Positions 9,178 through 18,060 are shown, numbered from the stretch's first letter. The stretch is DNA of 64,000 bases from an uncultured bacterium (GCA_903828245.1 CAIKLP010000081.1:1-64000); one strand, 5' to 3'. Notes: generated by a model not told the origin, from the sequence alone. Made by a program: numbers and translations.

Positions 9178-9855
9178 ATGATGAACATAGATATCATTAC
9201 CGTACTTCCGGCATTGTTGGAAAGCCCATTTGCGCATTCTATTATGCAACGCGCACAAACAAAGGGTTTGGTGAATATTCGTGTGCACAATTTACGAGAT
9301 TATAGTAAGGATAAACATAAAAATGTAGACGACTACCAATATGGTGGCGGTGCTGGAATGGTAATGTCTATTGAGCCTTTTGCCAATTGCATAGAACATT
9401 TGCAAAAAGAAACGACTTACGACGAAATTATTTATTTAACCCCCGATGGCGAAACACTCAAACAACAAACCGCCAACGAATTATCTTTAAAAGGAAACTT
9501 ATTACTCTTATGTGGCCATTATAAGGGCATCGACCAGCGCATTAGGGAGCTCTATGTGACCAAAGAAATCTCTATAGGAGATTATGTACTCAGTGGTGGA
9601 GAATTAGCAGCAGCGGTGTTGGTAGATAGCATAGTGCGTTTAATACCTGGCGTGTTGAGCGACGAATCTTCTGCGCTTTCTGATTCTTTTCAAGATGATT
9701 TATTAAGTCCGCCGGTATATACCCGACCGGCAGATTTTAGAGGACACAAGGTGCCCGATATTTTATTGAGCGGAAATACGCCAGAAGTAGAAAAATGGCG
9801 ATTTGAGCAAGCTTTGGCTCATACAAAAGCGCGTCGACCCGATTTGCTCTCGTAG
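9178..9855 (+). CDS. trmD: tRNA (guanine-37-N1)-methyltransferase TrmD
   Basis: TrmD methylates G37 of tRNAs reading CNN codons, which prevents frameshifting. The 225-residue protein has the SPOUT-fold marks: IDIITVLP at the start, [24 protein letters not shown] and the SAM-binding knot [12 protein letters not shown], then LSPPVYTRP. Two consecutive ATG codons (9178, 9181) are possible starts; the family usually begins close to the second. It completes a rpsP-rimM-trmD transcription unit; rplS has a 125-bp upstream gap. Confidence 0.96.
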   Translation: MMNIDIITVLPALLESPFAHSIMQRAQTKGLVNIRVHNLRDYSKDKHKNVDDYQYGGGAGMVMSIEPFANCIEHLQKETTYDEIIYLTPDGETLKQQTANELSLKGNLLLLCGHYKGIDQRIRELYVTKEISIGDYVLSGGELAAAVLVDSIVRLIPGVLSDESSALSDSFQDDLLSPPVYTRPADFRGHKVPDILLSGNTPEVEKWRFEQALAHTKARRPDLLS

Positions 9856-9980
9856 TTATTAACAACAAAACTGCCCCTAAAGCCATAAAAGTTTAAATTT
9901 TATTTTTTTGTTGATAAAATTTCCCTATACTTGCAATCCGATTTTTACAGTTAAAAAATCGTTTTTAAAGGCTTTAAACC

Positions 9981-10331
9981 ATGGACTTAGTAAAATTTGT
10001 TAACGAACAAACACCAAAAAATGCATTGCCAACATTCAATCCTGGCGATACGGTAACTGTTCACTATAAAATTAAAGAAGGCGCTAAAGAGCGTATTCAG
10101 CAATACCAAGGCGTTGTTATTCAACGCAATGGAGTAGGTGCTAACGAAACATTCACTGTACGTAAAGTATCAAACTCTATTGGTGTAGAACGTATTTTCC
10201 CAGTAAACTCTCCTAACATCGATAAATTAGAGGTTAATTCTAGAGGTGCCGTTAGAAGAGCTAAATTATACTACTTACGTGGTTTAACTGGTAAAAAAGC
10301 TAGAATCAAAGAAAAAAGAGGAAGTTATTAA
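9981..10331 (+). CDS. rplS: 50S ribosomal protein L19
   Basis: L19 sits at the 30S-50S interface. The 116-residue product shows the family core: [57 protein letters not shown] and a basic C-terminus ([19 protein letters not shown]). Length is normal. It follows trmD by 125 bp; TATACTTG at 9926-9933 resembles a -7 element with a TTG 15 bp upstream, so L19 may have a separate promoter as well as read-through. A strong terminator follows. Confidence 0.97.
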   Translation: MDLVKFVNEQTPKNALPTFNPGDTVTVHYKIKEGAKERIQQYQGVVIQRNGVGANETFTVRKVSNSIGVERIFPVNSPNIDKLEVNSRGAVRRAKLYYLRGLTGKKARIKEKRGSY

Positions 10332-10347
10332 TCCTTTACAACATATT

Positions 10348-10377
10348 CAAAAACCTCGCAATAGCGGGGTTTTTTTA
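10348..10377 (+). terminator. intrinsic terminator after rplS
   Basis: ACCTCGC, loop AATA, GCGGGGT (one G-U pair), followed by T7. It closes the ribosomal cluster 20 bp after the rplS stop. Confidence 0.85.
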
Positions 10378-10498
10378 TTTAAGGGAAGTTTTGATAAAGC
10401 TTCGAAAGCAAAATCACCCAATCACGATTATATTTGTTGATGCGCCATTTTTTATCAATTTTTGCGGAAGCAATCGGCAACAATACCAATCTAAAAAC

Positions 10499-11725
10499 AT
10501 GAAAGATTTATTAAAGAAATACGAAGAAAAAAGACCAGAAGTAGTGTTTGAATGGAAAGACACCTTAACCGATGCCGAAGGTTGGGTGGTAATTAATTCT
10601 TTAAGAGGTGGTGCAGCTGGCGGCGGAACACGCATGCGCAAAGGATTAGACAAACGCGAAGTTGAATCTTTAGCCAAAACAATGGAAGTGAAATTTACCG
10701 TTTCTGGTCCAGCCATTGGTGGTGCAAAATCGGGCATTAATTTTGACCCTGCAGATCCACGCAAAAAAGAAGTTTTAGCAAGATGGTATCAAGCAGTCAT
10801 TCCATTATTGAAAAATTATTATGGAACGGGCGGCGACTTAAATGTGGATGAAATACACGAAGTAATTCCGATGACCGAAGCTTGCGGATTATGGCATCCA
10901 CAAGAGGGCGTTATTAACGGACATTTTAAATCCAGAGAAAACGACAAGATTAAACAAATAGGACAATTAAGATATGGCGTGGCTAAGGTAATTGAAGACA
11001 AAAACTTTTCGCCCGACTTAAGCAAAAAATATGTGATTGCCGATATGATTACTGGTTATGGCGTGGCAGTTTCCATTGCACATTATTATAGCATTTACGG
11101 CGGCGATTTAAAGGGCAAGAAAGCCATTGTTCAAGGCTTTGGTAATGTAGGTGCTGCGGCAGCTTATTATTTAACACAGATGGGCGCAAAGGTTGTGGGC
11201 ATTATCGATCGCGTGGGTGGTTTAATTAATGAACAAGGATTTAGCATGGAAGAAATGACTAAATTATTTAACGATCGCGCGCAAAATACTTTAGTAGCCC
11301 AAAAATTAATTCCATTTGCAGAAATTAACGAAAGCATATGGCAAACTTCGGCAGATATTTTTGTTCCGGCAGCAGCCTCTCGATTGGTTACCAAAGATCA
11401 AGTAGAAAAAATGATGGCCAGCGGTTTATCGGTAATTGCTTGTGGTGCGAATGTGCCATTTGCAGATCAAGAAATATTTTTTGGTCCGATTAGCGATTTT
11501 GCAGATGATCATTTAAGCATTATTCCAGATTTTATTGCCAATTGTGGTATGGCAAGAGTCTTCGCATACCTCATGCAGCCGGGCGTTTCGATGACCGACG
11601 AAGCTATTTTTAATGATACTTCTGCGATCATTAAAAAAGCAATCCAAAAAACTTACGATAACAATAATGCCAAAAAAGGCATCGCAAAAACTTCATTTGA
11701 AATTGCATTAAAACAATTAGTATGA
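10499..11725 (+). CDS. Glu/Leu/Phe/Val (amino-acid) dehydrogenase
   Basis: This enzyme family oxidatively deaminates an amino acid with NAD(P)+. The 408-residue product has the dimerisation/substrate domain with GGAAGGGTRMRKGL and the catalytic-lysine motif PAIGGAKSGI (Lys77), YYGTGGDLNVDE, then a Rossmann domain with GFGNVG (213-218). Classical glutamate dehydrogenases read GGAKGGI and are ~450 residues; leucine dehydrogenases are ~360, so the substrate cannot be fixed. I chose the ATG at 10499. The open frame reaches 10391, but that part is not conserved. A perfect TATATTTG (10429-10436) lies in the leader as a possible -7 element. The stop overlaps the next gene's ATG (ATGA). Confidence 0.88.
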   Translation: MKDLLKKYEEKRPEVVFEWKDTLTDAEGWVVINSLRGGAAGGGTRMRKGLDKREVESLAKTMEVKFTVSGPAIGGAKSGINFDPADPRKKEVLARWYQAVIPLLKNYYGTGGDLNVDEIHEVIPMTEACGLWHPQEGVINGHFKSRENDKIKQIGQLRYGVAKVIEDKNFSPDLSKKYVIADMITGYGVAVSIAHYYSIYGGDLKGKKAIVQGFGNVGAAAAYYLTQMGAKVVGIIDRVGGLINEQGFSMEEMTKLFNDRAQNTLVAQKLIPFAEINESIWQTSADIFVPAAASRLVTKDQVEKMMASGLSVIACGANVPFADQEIFFGPISDFADDHLSIIPDFIANCGMARVFAYLMQPGVSMTDEAIFNDTSAIIKKAIQKTYDNNNAKKGIAKTSFEIALKQLV

Positions 11726-12825
11726 TCAACGAATTTTTAAAAATTAGTCATCAACATTATTTTGGAAACACCGCCTTACAATATGCGTGGTTTATTGGAA
11801 TCATTCTTTTAGGGCTTCTTTTTTTAAGATTTTTTTCCAGAACAATAAGTCGTTTTTTATTCAAATTTTTCAAAAAATTTGCAGCCGATGTGAATGGCGA
11901 AAAATTTGTAGAGCTATTGGTGAAACCGCTAGAACTACTCATTTCAGTATCTATTGTGTACTGGGCCGTTAGTCAACTAAGCTATCCTTTCGAGGAAATT
12001 ATATTTAAAAGAAAACAAAGCACGCTTACCTATTTTGATGTCATTGATAAAGTTTATTTGTTTTTATTATTATTATCCATTACTTGGACATTTTTAAGAA
12101 TCATTGATTTTGTAGCATTGGTTTTTTCTTACCGAGCTTCTTTAACCGAATCTAAATCTAACGACCAGCTGGTACCTTTCGTCAAAGAATTGGTAAAAAT
12201 TGTCACGTATATTATTGCGGTTTTTGTAATGTTGGGTTTGGTTTTTAAGATCAATGTACTTACGCTCATTACGGGTTTAGGAATTGGTGGTATTGCGGTG
12301 GCTTTAGCGGCTAAAGATAGCCTCGAAAACCTGTTCGGATCCTTTACCATATTTATCGACAAACCCTTTGTAGTAGGCGATTTGGTAAAGATAGATGGCA
12401 TAGAAGGAAACATCGAAAAAGTAGGATTTAGAAGCACCCAAATCAGAAGCATCAATCAGAGCATTATTACCCTGCCTAACAAAAAAATGATCGATGGTGC
12501 ATTGGAAAATTTAACCCTTAGAAATGCTAGAAGAGTTAAATTCTCTATCGGTTTAAATTATGAAACACCTGCAGCAACTTTAAAAAAGATTGTCGAAGAA
12601 ATAAATATCCTATTAAAAACCAATACCAATAATAACGAAGAAAGCATCGCAATTTTTGAAGAGTTTGGGGAGTTTTCGATGAATATTATGGTGGTTTATT
12701 TTTTGGAGATGATGGAATATAACGATTACTTACAAGTTAAAGAAAAAATAAATTTTGCCATTGCAGAAATTGTATACAAAAATGGTGCAAGCTTTATACA
12801 CCCTGGCCGTGCAGTGATTCATTAA
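11722..12825 (+). CDS. MscS-family mechanosensitive ion channel
   Basis: Small-conductance mechanosensitive channels open under membrane tension to release solutes during osmotic downshock. The 367-residue product has about four hydrophobic segments in residues 1-180. The pore helix is followed by the MscS beta-domain: GIGGIAVALAAKDSLENLFGS, FIDKPFVVGDLVKIDGIEGNIEKVGFRSTQIR and LPNKKMIDGALENL. A cytoplasmic vestibule follows to the C-terminus. Its ATG overlaps the stop of the dehydrogenase gene by 4 bp, so the two are translationally coupled; a functional link is not obvious. Confidence 0.92.
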   Translation: MINEFLKISHQHYFGNTALQYAWFIGIILLGLLFLRFFSRTISRFLFKFFKKFAADVNGEKFVELLVKPLELLISVSIVYWAVSQLSYPFEEIIFKRKQSTLTYFDVIDKVYLFLLLLSITWTFLRIIDFVALVFSYRASLTESKSNDQLVPFVKELVKIVTYIIAVFVMLGLVFKINVLTLITGLGIGGIAVALAAKDSLENLFGSFTIFIDKPFVVGDLVKIDGIEGNIEKVGFRSTQIRSINQSIITLPNKKMIDGALENLTLRNARRVKFSIGLNYETPAATLKKIVEEINILLKTNTNNNEESIAIFEEFGEFSMNIMVVYFLEMMEYNDYLQVKEKINFAIAEIVYKNGASFIHPGRAVIH

Positions 12826-12876
12826 GTCGTAGTTAGAAAATTTATTAGGGTTGAATAATAAAATTTTTACGAAAAC

Positions 12877-12909
12877 AAAAAAGGCGATCAAATTTTGACC
12901 GCCTTTTTT
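12877..12909. terminator. intrinsic terminator, probably bidirectional
   Basis: AAAGGCG-A-TCAAA opposite TTTGA-C-CGCCTTTTTT, with one A/C mismatch and A/T runs on both sides. It lies between the convergent mscS and the 60-residue gene. Confidence 0.75.
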
Positions 12910-12929
12910 ATTGCTTAATAAAAAACAAA

Positions 12930-13112
12930 TTAGTTTTTTGGAGCTGGGCTAGTTGTTTTAGCTTTATCTGTACAAACTTTTTTCATTGCACCTTCTTTTG
13001 AGCAGCAAGATTTTTTTGCTTCATCTTTTGAAACTTTTTTACCATCACCATTTGCTAATGCAACCATTGAAGTTGCTGCCACTAGGGCGAACATTAATGC
13101 TATCTTTTTCAT
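12930..13112 (-). CDS. small secreted Cys/Lys-rich protein, unknown function
   Basis: The 60-residue product has a clear Sec signal peptide (residues 1-20, cut after ALA). The mature part of about 40 residues is Lys-rich with a CC pair (Cys36-Cys37) and a third cysteine (Cys47), and ends in a Thr/Ser/Pro tail. I do not recognise the family. Three cysteines in so short a periplasmic peptide could bind metal or form disulfides; that is inference. It follows psd on the same strand after 68 bp and ends at its own terminator, so it may be transcribed separately. Confidence 0.7.
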   Translation of the reverse strand: MKKIALMFALVAATSMVALANGDGKKVSKDEAKKSCCSKEGAMKKVCTDKAKTTSPAPKN

Positions 13113-13180
13113 AATTAAGGGGTTTAAATTTAAAATTATAATGCTAATATACGGAATTCTATATATTTCGATTGTAACAA

Positions 13181-13840
13181 TTATGCAATTTCGGCAATTT
13201 GTGTAATGCCACCTTTCACCACCTGGTTCAAGGAAACATTGATTTTGGTGCCCAATGGAAAGAATAAATCTACCCTTGAACCAAATTTAATGAAGCCCAT
13301 TTCGCTTCCTTGGCTAACCACATCGTCTGTTTTTACGTAATAACATATTCTTCTAGCTAAAGCTCCAGCAATTTGACGCATCAATATTTGCGTTTTATTG
13401 GCATGTTCGTAAACGATAGTTGTTCTTTCGTTTTCGGTAGAAGATTTGGGGTGCCAGGCTACTAAATATAAGCCAGCATGGTATTTCGCATATTTTACAA
13501 TTCCATTAATAGGATTTCTATTGACATGCACATTAATTGGCGACATAAAAACGGAAACCTGAATTCTTTGGTCTTTAAAGTATTCTGCTTCGTATACCTC
13601 TTCGATTACCACTACTTTTCCATCTGCAGGGCACAATACAATCGCATCGTTTTGTTGAATAGGAAAGATCGGTAAACGAAAAAATTGCAAAATAATGAGC
13701 AATACCAAACCCGACAATACATAGCCTAGTATTTTCACCCATTCGGTATTCGGTGTAAAGTAATAGGTTGCGGCATTCACTATAATGCCAAATACAATTG
13801 CTAAAATAATGGAAGCGATTCCCTCTCTATGAATAGTCAT
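13181..13840 (-). CDS. psd: phosphatidylserine decarboxylase family protein
   Basis: Psd converts phosphatidylserine to phosphatidylethanolamine using a pyruvoyl group made by self-cleavage. The 219-residue product is the short form. Two hydrophobic segments (about 8-25 and 35-55) anchor it in the membrane; then come CPADGKV (70-75), the MSPINVHVNRNP stretch and the cleavage pair Gly187-Ser188 in FIKFGSRVDLFFP, the counterpart of LGST in E. coli Psd. It lies 28 bp downstream of cdsA, so CDP-diacylglycerol synthesis and PE synthesis are in one operon; the phosphatidylserine synthase gene is not in this window. Confidence 0.92.
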   Translation of the reverse strand: MTIHREGIASIILAIVFGIIVNAATYYFTPNTEWVKILGYVLSGLVLLIILQFFRLPIFPIQQNDAIVLCPADGKVVVIEEVYEAEYFKDQRIQVSVFMSPINVHVNRNPINGIVKYAKYHAGLYLVAWHPKSSTENERTTIVYEHANKTQILMRQIAGALARRICYYVKTDDVVSQGSEMGFIKFGSRVDLFFPLGTKINVSLNQVVKGGITQIAEIA

Positions 13841-13868
13841 GTTGTTGATTTAAATAATATGCGCGAAT

Positions 13869-14678
13869 TTATAAAAAAAGCAATAAATAGGTATAAACTA
13901 TTGGCGCTGCCATAAAAAGCCCGTCGAAACGGTCTAAAATGCCTCCGTGGCCAGGCAAAATGCTCCCCGAGTCTTTCATATTGATGCTTCTTTTAAATAA
14001 AGATTCCACTAAATCGCCTAAAGTGCCAAAAATAACGACCAAAACGGCCATCGTGTACCAGACATTAGCAGGTGTTTCTGGAAAAAATCTAGCGAAAAAA
14101 TACGCAGTGATTAAACTAAGTAAAATACTACCCGCTAAGCCTTCCCAAGATTTTTTAGGCGACACCCTTTCAAATAATCGATGTTTACCTATGGTAATTC
14201 CCAATAAATAGCCACCCGAATCGCTTGCCCATAAAAACAAGATAAAACCCAACGGAAATTCGTAATGATAGCCATTGTTAGTTAAATAGCCTAAAGCACA
14301 AAACAAAGAAAAGGGTACAATTACATACACAATGCCGAGTATTTTTTTGGCAAGGGTGCTAAATGGAAATTCTTCTAATTGGTATAGTTCATGTATAAAT
14401 AAAAGTAAGAGCGGAACAATAGCTAATGACAAATATTTGATGGGTAAAGAAGCATACAACACCAAGGCATTTAAAATAAAAAATCCAATACCGGTGAGGT
14501 AAGCCAAAGCAATACCGTTTGGTTTTTTATCGACAAAAATTAATCCGTAGAATTCTCTCAATGCTAAAATACTGAAGATTAAAAACAACAAATGAATGGC
14601 GCCGTTAAAGTAAACGCCAGCAAGGCATAGCGCCCCAAATATTGTTGCAGTAATGACGCGTGTTACAAAGTTATTCAT
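13869..14678 (-). CDS. cdsA: phosphatidate cytidylyltransferase CdsA
   Basis: CdsA makes CDP-diacylglycerol from phosphatidic acid and CTP in the inner membrane, the branch point of phospholipid synthesis. The 269-residue product has about seven or eight hydrophobic helices and the C-terminal signature KDSGSILPGHGGILDRFDG, with the Asp-containing metal-binding region; ASDSGGYLLG and SPKKSWEG are also family motifs. The start overlaps the DUF2007 gene by 4 bp, and psd follows after 28 bp. Confidence 0.95.
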   Translation of the reverse strand: MNNFVTRVITATIFGALCLAGVYFNGAIHLLFLIFSILALREFYGLIFVDKKPNGIALAYLTGIGFFILNALVLYASLPIKYLSLAIVPLLLLFIHELYQLEEFPFSTLAKKILGIVYVIVPFSLFCALGYLTNNGYHYEFPLGFILFLWASDSGGYLLGITIGKHRLFERVSPKKSWEGLAGSILLSLITAYFFARFFPETPANVWYTMAVLVVIFGTLGDLVESLFKRSINMKDSGSILPGHGGILDRFDGLFMAAPIVYTYLLLFL

Positions 14679-14920
14679 AATTGATTTTCATTAATTAGTT
14701 GAATAGATTCGTTATAAAAATCTTGGTGCACAAAAATTTCGTTGCTGCCAAAATTCAAATAAGAAGAATCTTTTTTATTGATTAAAACAGGATTTAAAGC
14801 ATGGTCATTTAAAACCGTGTGCACCAATTCTGCCGCAAAAGAATTGGTCGATTCGTAAACTTTTACCCAATCTTTTTCAATATTATTTTGTTTGTTTTTT
14901 CCAAAAATATACCATTGCAA
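14675..14920 (-). CDS. DUF2007 family small protein
   Basis: This 81-residue (or shorter) soluble protein has the DUF2007 ('putative signal transducing protein') pattern: WVKVYESTNSFAAELVHTVLND, a short bridge and a C-terminal IFVHQDFYNESIQLI. Its function is not known; the fold resembles GlnB-like and ACT-like small domains. The start is uncertain. TTG at 14920 overlaps the upstream CPBP gene by 38 bp, and no ATG or GTG is present before the conserved part; ATT at 14881-14879 would give a product starting just before EKDWVKVYES. It overlaps cdsA by 4 bp, so it is expressed with the phospholipid genes. Confidence 0.75.
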   Translation of the reverse strand: MQWYIFGKNKQNNIEKDWVKVYESTNSFAAELVHTVLNDHALNPVLINKKDSSYLNFGSNEIFVHQDFYNESIQLINENQL

Positions 14921-15782
14921 TGCTACAAATAAATGCTACAAATAAAACCGAATTTGGAAAAAAAGTTATTTCGTTAGGATCGGTCGTAATCATCTTTTGC
15001 TGGTATAAATAAATCGCCAGCACGATGCTGGCATTATTGATAAAATGAAAGAAAATAGGCACCCAAATAGATTTACTCCAATAAAAGGAATAACCTAATG
15101 CAGCACCGAGTACTATTCTGGGAACGATAGCAAAAAATTGCAAATGAAATAGACTAAATACCAAAGCGGTTAACCAAATCGCCAAATGAATATTTTTGCC
15201 TTGTTCGTATAATAGTTTTTGAATAATCCCCCTAAAAATCAATTCTTCGGCTATTGCCGCAACAACGGCAATCACCAATAAATTAACCATTAAGCCCGAA
15301 AGGCTAGTTACATTCAATAAAAACCGAGTGGCATTTTCTGCTCTTGCTTCGGCAAGGCGAAAACTATTTTCTAGACTAGCAAAAGAAGTAGGGAGGGCTA
15401 TTTTATGATTTATATCGGCTAAAAAAGAAATGATGGGTAATGTAGATAGCCATAATAATGCAGCAAAAAGTAAATACACAATACGCGGTTTTTTAAATTC
15501 AAAAAACACCATAGTGTTGTCTGAAAACAAACGAGAATAAGCATTTGCAGGTACAATAAAAACAAAAGTAGCAAGAATTAATTGTACATATTTTAAAACT
15601 GCAGGGGTAATATCGAGCCCACTGTCTATGTTTAACACTTGCATTAATGACGAAAAAGGAATTTGAAATACTAGTGGAATACTCGCAAGCGCAATAATAT
15701 ATCCCAACATTGCGCCAGCAATCATCAAGACTAAGAGCATGGCAAATCGGTAACCAACAGATTTTTCTTGGCGCATTATCAA
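14883..15782 (-). CDS. CPBP-family intramembrane glutamic endopeptidase
   Basis: CPBP (Abi/CAAX-like) proteases cut peptides inside the membrane. The 299-residue product has about eight hydrophobic segments. The conserved motifs are AEELIFRG with Glu179-Glu180 and Arg184, His213 in FSLFHLQF, and His246/Asn250 in FFHFINN, so the active site looks complete. The start may be ATG 15782 or ATG 15776. It is the first gene of a minus-strand run CPBP-DUF2007-cdsA-psd and is divergent from dusB, with only 34 bp between their starts. Its substrate is unknown. Confidence 0.88.
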   Translation of the reverse strand: MIMRQEKSVGYRFAMLLVLMIAGAMLGYIIALASIPLVFQIPFSSLMQVLNIDSGLDITPAVLKYVQLILATFVFIVPANAYSRLFSDNTMVFFEFKKPRIVYLLFAALLWLSTLPIISFLADINHKIALPTSFASLENSFRLAEARAENATRFLLNVTSLSGLMVNLLVIAVVAAIAEELIFRGIIQKLLYEQGKNIHLAIWLTALVFSLFHLQFFAIVPRIVLGAALGYSFYWSKSIWVPIFFHFINNASIVLAIYLYQQKMITTDPNEITFFPNSVLFVAFICSIAMVYFWKKQTK

Positions 15783-15801
15783 ATCGCTTTTGTTTAATTT
15801 G

Positions 15802-15809
15802 TACTTTTG
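15802..15809 (+). promoter_or_regulatory. candidate -7 element for dusB
   Basis: TACTTTTG is a perfect TAnnTTTG whose last base is 7 bp before the dusB ATG (15817). No TTG lies 17-23 bp upstream. If used, the mRNA would be leaderless or nearly so. Confidence 0.35.
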
Positions 15810-15816
15810 TAAACTG

Positions 15817-16806
15817 ATGGTAAAGATAGGAAATATCGAATTGGGCGAATTGCCTTTATTGCTTGCGCCGATGGAAGACGTGAGCGATCCGCCTTTTCGT
15901 TTTGTTTGTAAACAAAACGGAGTGGATTTGATGTATACCGAATTTATTTCGTCGGAAGGCTTAATTAGAGATGCCGCTAAAAGCGTTCAAAAGCTCGATA
16001 TATTTGAATATGAGCGCCCAATTGGCATTCAAATTTTTGGGAGTAATATTGAAAGCATGCGCGAAGCGACCGAAATAGCGACGCAGGCTCATCCCAATTT
16101 AATTGATATTAATTATGGTTGCCCAGTTAAGAATGTAGCTTGTAGAGGCGCAGGCGCAAGCCTATTGCAAGACATCGACAAAATGGTCCGCATGACCGAC
16201 GCGGTTGTGAAAGCCACGCATTTGCCCGTAACGGTGAAAACCAGATTGGGCTGGGACGACGATACAAAAAATGTAGTAGAAGTGGCCGAACGCTTGCAAG
16301 ATGTGGGTATTCAGGCTTTAACCATACATGGTCGAACTCGTTCACAAATGTATAAAGGCCAAGCCGACTGGACACTGATTCGAGAAGTAAAGAAAAATCC
16401 ACGTATGCGGATTCCAATTTTTGGAAACGGAGATATTGATTCGCCCGAAAAAGCAATGCTTTGGATGAAAGAATACGAAGTAGATGGCGTAATGATTGGC
16501 CGTGCAGCCATTGGCAACCCTTGGATATTTAGAGAAATTAAACATTATTATCAGACCGGCGAATTTTTAGCCCCACCAACACTCGCAGAACGCGTGGCCA
16601 CCTGTCGCACGCATTTGCTCAAGTCTATAGAATGGAAGGGAGAGAAAACGGGCATATTCGAAATGCGTAGGCACTATACCAATTATTTTAGAGGCTTAGA
16701 CAATAGCCGCGAGTTTAGAAGCAGACTGGTTAACAGTCCAATGCTGAGCGAACTCGAAGAAATTTTAGAAGAAATTTTAGAGGCTAATTTATTACAAGGC
16801 GCTTAA
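15817..16806 (+). CDS. dusB: tRNA-dihydrouridine synthase, DusB type
   Basis: Dus enzymes reduce uridines in the tRNA D-loop with FMN and NADPH. The 329-residue product shows LLLAPMEDVSDPPFR at the start, MYTEFISSEGLI, the catalytic motif INYGCPVKNVACRGAGASLL with Cys102, VKTRLGWDD, TIHGRTRSQMYKGQADW and the FMN-phosphate loop GNGDI/GVMIGRAAIGNPWIF. I chose the ATG at 15817; the frame is open to a TTG at 15790, but the extension is not conserved. Assignment as DusB rather than DusA/C rests on the Nifr3-like motif pattern. Confidence 0.94.
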   Translation: MVKIGNIELGELPLLLAPMEDVSDPPFRFVCKQNGVDLMYTEFISSEGLIRDAAKSVQKLDIFEYERPIGIQIFGSNIESMREATEIATQAHPNLIDINYGCPVKNVACRGAGASLLQDIDKMVRMTDAVVKATHLPVTVKTRLGWDDDTKNVVEVAERLQDVGIQALTIHGRTRSQMYKGQADWTLIREVKKNPRMRIPIFGNGDIDSPEKAMLWMKEYEVDGVMIGRAAIGNPWIFREIKHYYQTGEFLAPPTLAERVATCRTHLLKSIEWKGEKTGIFEMRRHYTNYFRGLDNSREFRSRLVNSPMLSELEEILEEILEANLLQGA

Positions 16807-16819
16807 CCTAAAATTATTT

Positions 16820-16847
16820 TTGTATACAAAACAAAATTTTATATTTA
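16820..16847 (+). promoter_or_regulatory. candidate promoter for apaG
   Basis: TTG at 16820-16822 within TTTTTG, 17 bp, then TATATTTA at 16840-16847 (one mismatch to TAnnTTTG). The apaG ATG is 21 bp downstream. Confidence 0.45.
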
Positions 16848-16868
16848 CAAAATCAGCAATCAAATTTA

Positions 16869-17255
16869 ATGCAAACAAAAATTACTGAAGGTGTAAAAGT
16901 AAGTGTACAAACGGCCTATCAAGCAGAGCAATCTAATCCAGCAAATGGTATTTTTTTGTTTTCTTATAAAATTACCATCGAAAATTTAACACCTTATACT
17001 GTTCAATTATTGAGTAGACATTGGTACATTTTTGATTCTAATGGTACTCGCCGAGAAGTAGAAGGAGATGGTGTTATAGGGATTCAACCAGTTTTAGAAC
17101 CAGGCCAATCTTATCATTATATTTCGGGCTGTAATTTGAAAACAGAAATAGGAAAAATGTGGGGAACCTATACTTTTTTAAGAATGGTAGACCAAGAACG
17201 ATTTATGGTAACTATTCCGGAATTTGATTTACTCTGTCCATTTAAAATGAATTAA
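16869..17255 (+). CDS. apaG: ApaG domain protein
   Basis: ApaG is a small immunoglobulin-like beta-sandwich protein; in enterobacteria it was linked to Co2+ resistance and Ap4A, but its biochemical role is unsettled. The 128-residue product has the family core: PANGIFLFSYKITIENLTPYTVQLLSRHWYI, the GxGxxGxxP-like loop GDGVIGIQPVLEPGQSYHYISGC and MWGTYTF. Length is normal. It is a single gene between a promoter candidate and a terminator. Confidence 0.93.
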   Translation: MQTKITEGVKVSVQTAYQAEQSNPANGIFLFSYKITIENLTPYTVQLLSRHWYIFDSNGTRREVEGDGVIGIQPVLEPGQSYHYISGCNLKTEIGKMWGTYTFLRMVDQERFMVTIPEFDLLCPFKMN

Positions 17256-17256
17256 A

Positions 17257-17293
17257 TAAAAAAGGAGCTTAATATATTAAGCTCCTTTTTTTG
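17257..17293. terminator. bidirectional intrinsic terminator
   Basis: AAAAGGAGCTTAAT opposite ATTAAGCTCCTTTT, a long near-perfect stem with A and T runs on each side. It lies between convergent apaG and the zinc peptidase gene. Confidence 0.85.
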
Positions 17294-17305
17294 TTTTAAA
17301 TAAAT

Positions 17306-17986
17306 TTAATCGCGTCTGCCAAGCAACATGCTTGCATAATATAATAAAGTAGCTAAAGACGAAAGTGCAGCCACCACATAGGTGCTAGCAGCCCATTTTA
17401 AAGCGCTTTTAGCGGTTTCGGTTTCTTGTGGAATGGTAATCCCTTTATTGGTTAACCAAGCAATTGCTCGATCACTCGCATCAAATTCTACGGGTAGGGT
17501 TACAAAACTAAAAATAGTGGTTAAGGCAAACATCAATACCCCAATACCTAATAATTCCGGATAGGTATTTAACATTAACACGCCTCCAATTAATACCCAA
17601 GTTAAATATTTAGAAGTAACGGTTAATGCTGGCACCATTGCCGAACGAAATTGTAACCAACTATAGGCAGTTGCATGTTGCACCGCATGACCACACTCGT
17701 GAGCAGCCACCGCCGCTGCAGCCACCGAGCGACCATGGTAAACATCGGGGCTCAAATTAACTGTTTTGTCTTGTGGGTTATAGTGATCGGTTAATTGACC
17801 TTCTACCGAAATTACTTTTACATCTGTAATTCCGTGATCGGCCAACATTTTTTCGGCGATTTCTTTTCCTGCTAAACCATTCGAAAGCATTACTTCTGAG
17901 TATTGCTTAAATTTTGATTTAAATCTCCAGCTTACAATTAAGCTCATGATTAATAGTGCAATCATTAAAAAATAAAGTAGTCCCAT
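17306..17986 (-). CDS. neutral zinc metallopeptidase, YugP family
   Basis: The 226-residue membrane protein belongs to the YugP-like (Zn_peptidase_2) family. An N-terminal membrane helix (1-20) is followed by LADHGITDVKV, LTDHYNPQDKTVNLS, the zinc site AAHECGHAVQH (His96, Glu97, His100) and two or three more membrane segments. VEFDASDRAIAWL holds the likely third ligand. The physiological substrate is unknown in this family; a role in membrane protein quality control is a guess. It is a single gene, convergent with apaG. Confidence 0.9.
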   Translation of the reverse strand: MGLLYFLMIALLIMSLIVSWRFKSKFKQYSEVMLSNGLAGKEIAEKMLADHGITDVKVISVEGQLTDHYNPQDKTVNLSPDVYHGRSVAAAAVAAHECGHAVQHATAYSWLQFRSAMVPALTVTSKYLTWVLIGGVLMLNTYPELLGIGVLMFALTTIFSFVTLPVEFDASDRAIAWLTNKGITIPQETETAKSALKWAASTYVVAALSSLATLLYYASMLLGRRD

Positions 17987-18028
17987 TTTGTTTTTTTTTA
18001 ATATTCAATAAACAAACGCAATGCCATT

Positions 18029-18060
18029 TTGATTAGTATGACAAAAGGTTATTAACTTAG
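18029..18060 (+). promoter_or_regulatory. candidate promoter for the FAD oxidoreductase gene
   Basis: TTG at 18029-18031 (in TTTTG), 21 bp, then TAACTTAG at 18053-18060 (one mismatch to TAnnTTTG). The ATG at 18085 is 24 bp downstream. Confidence 0.4.
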
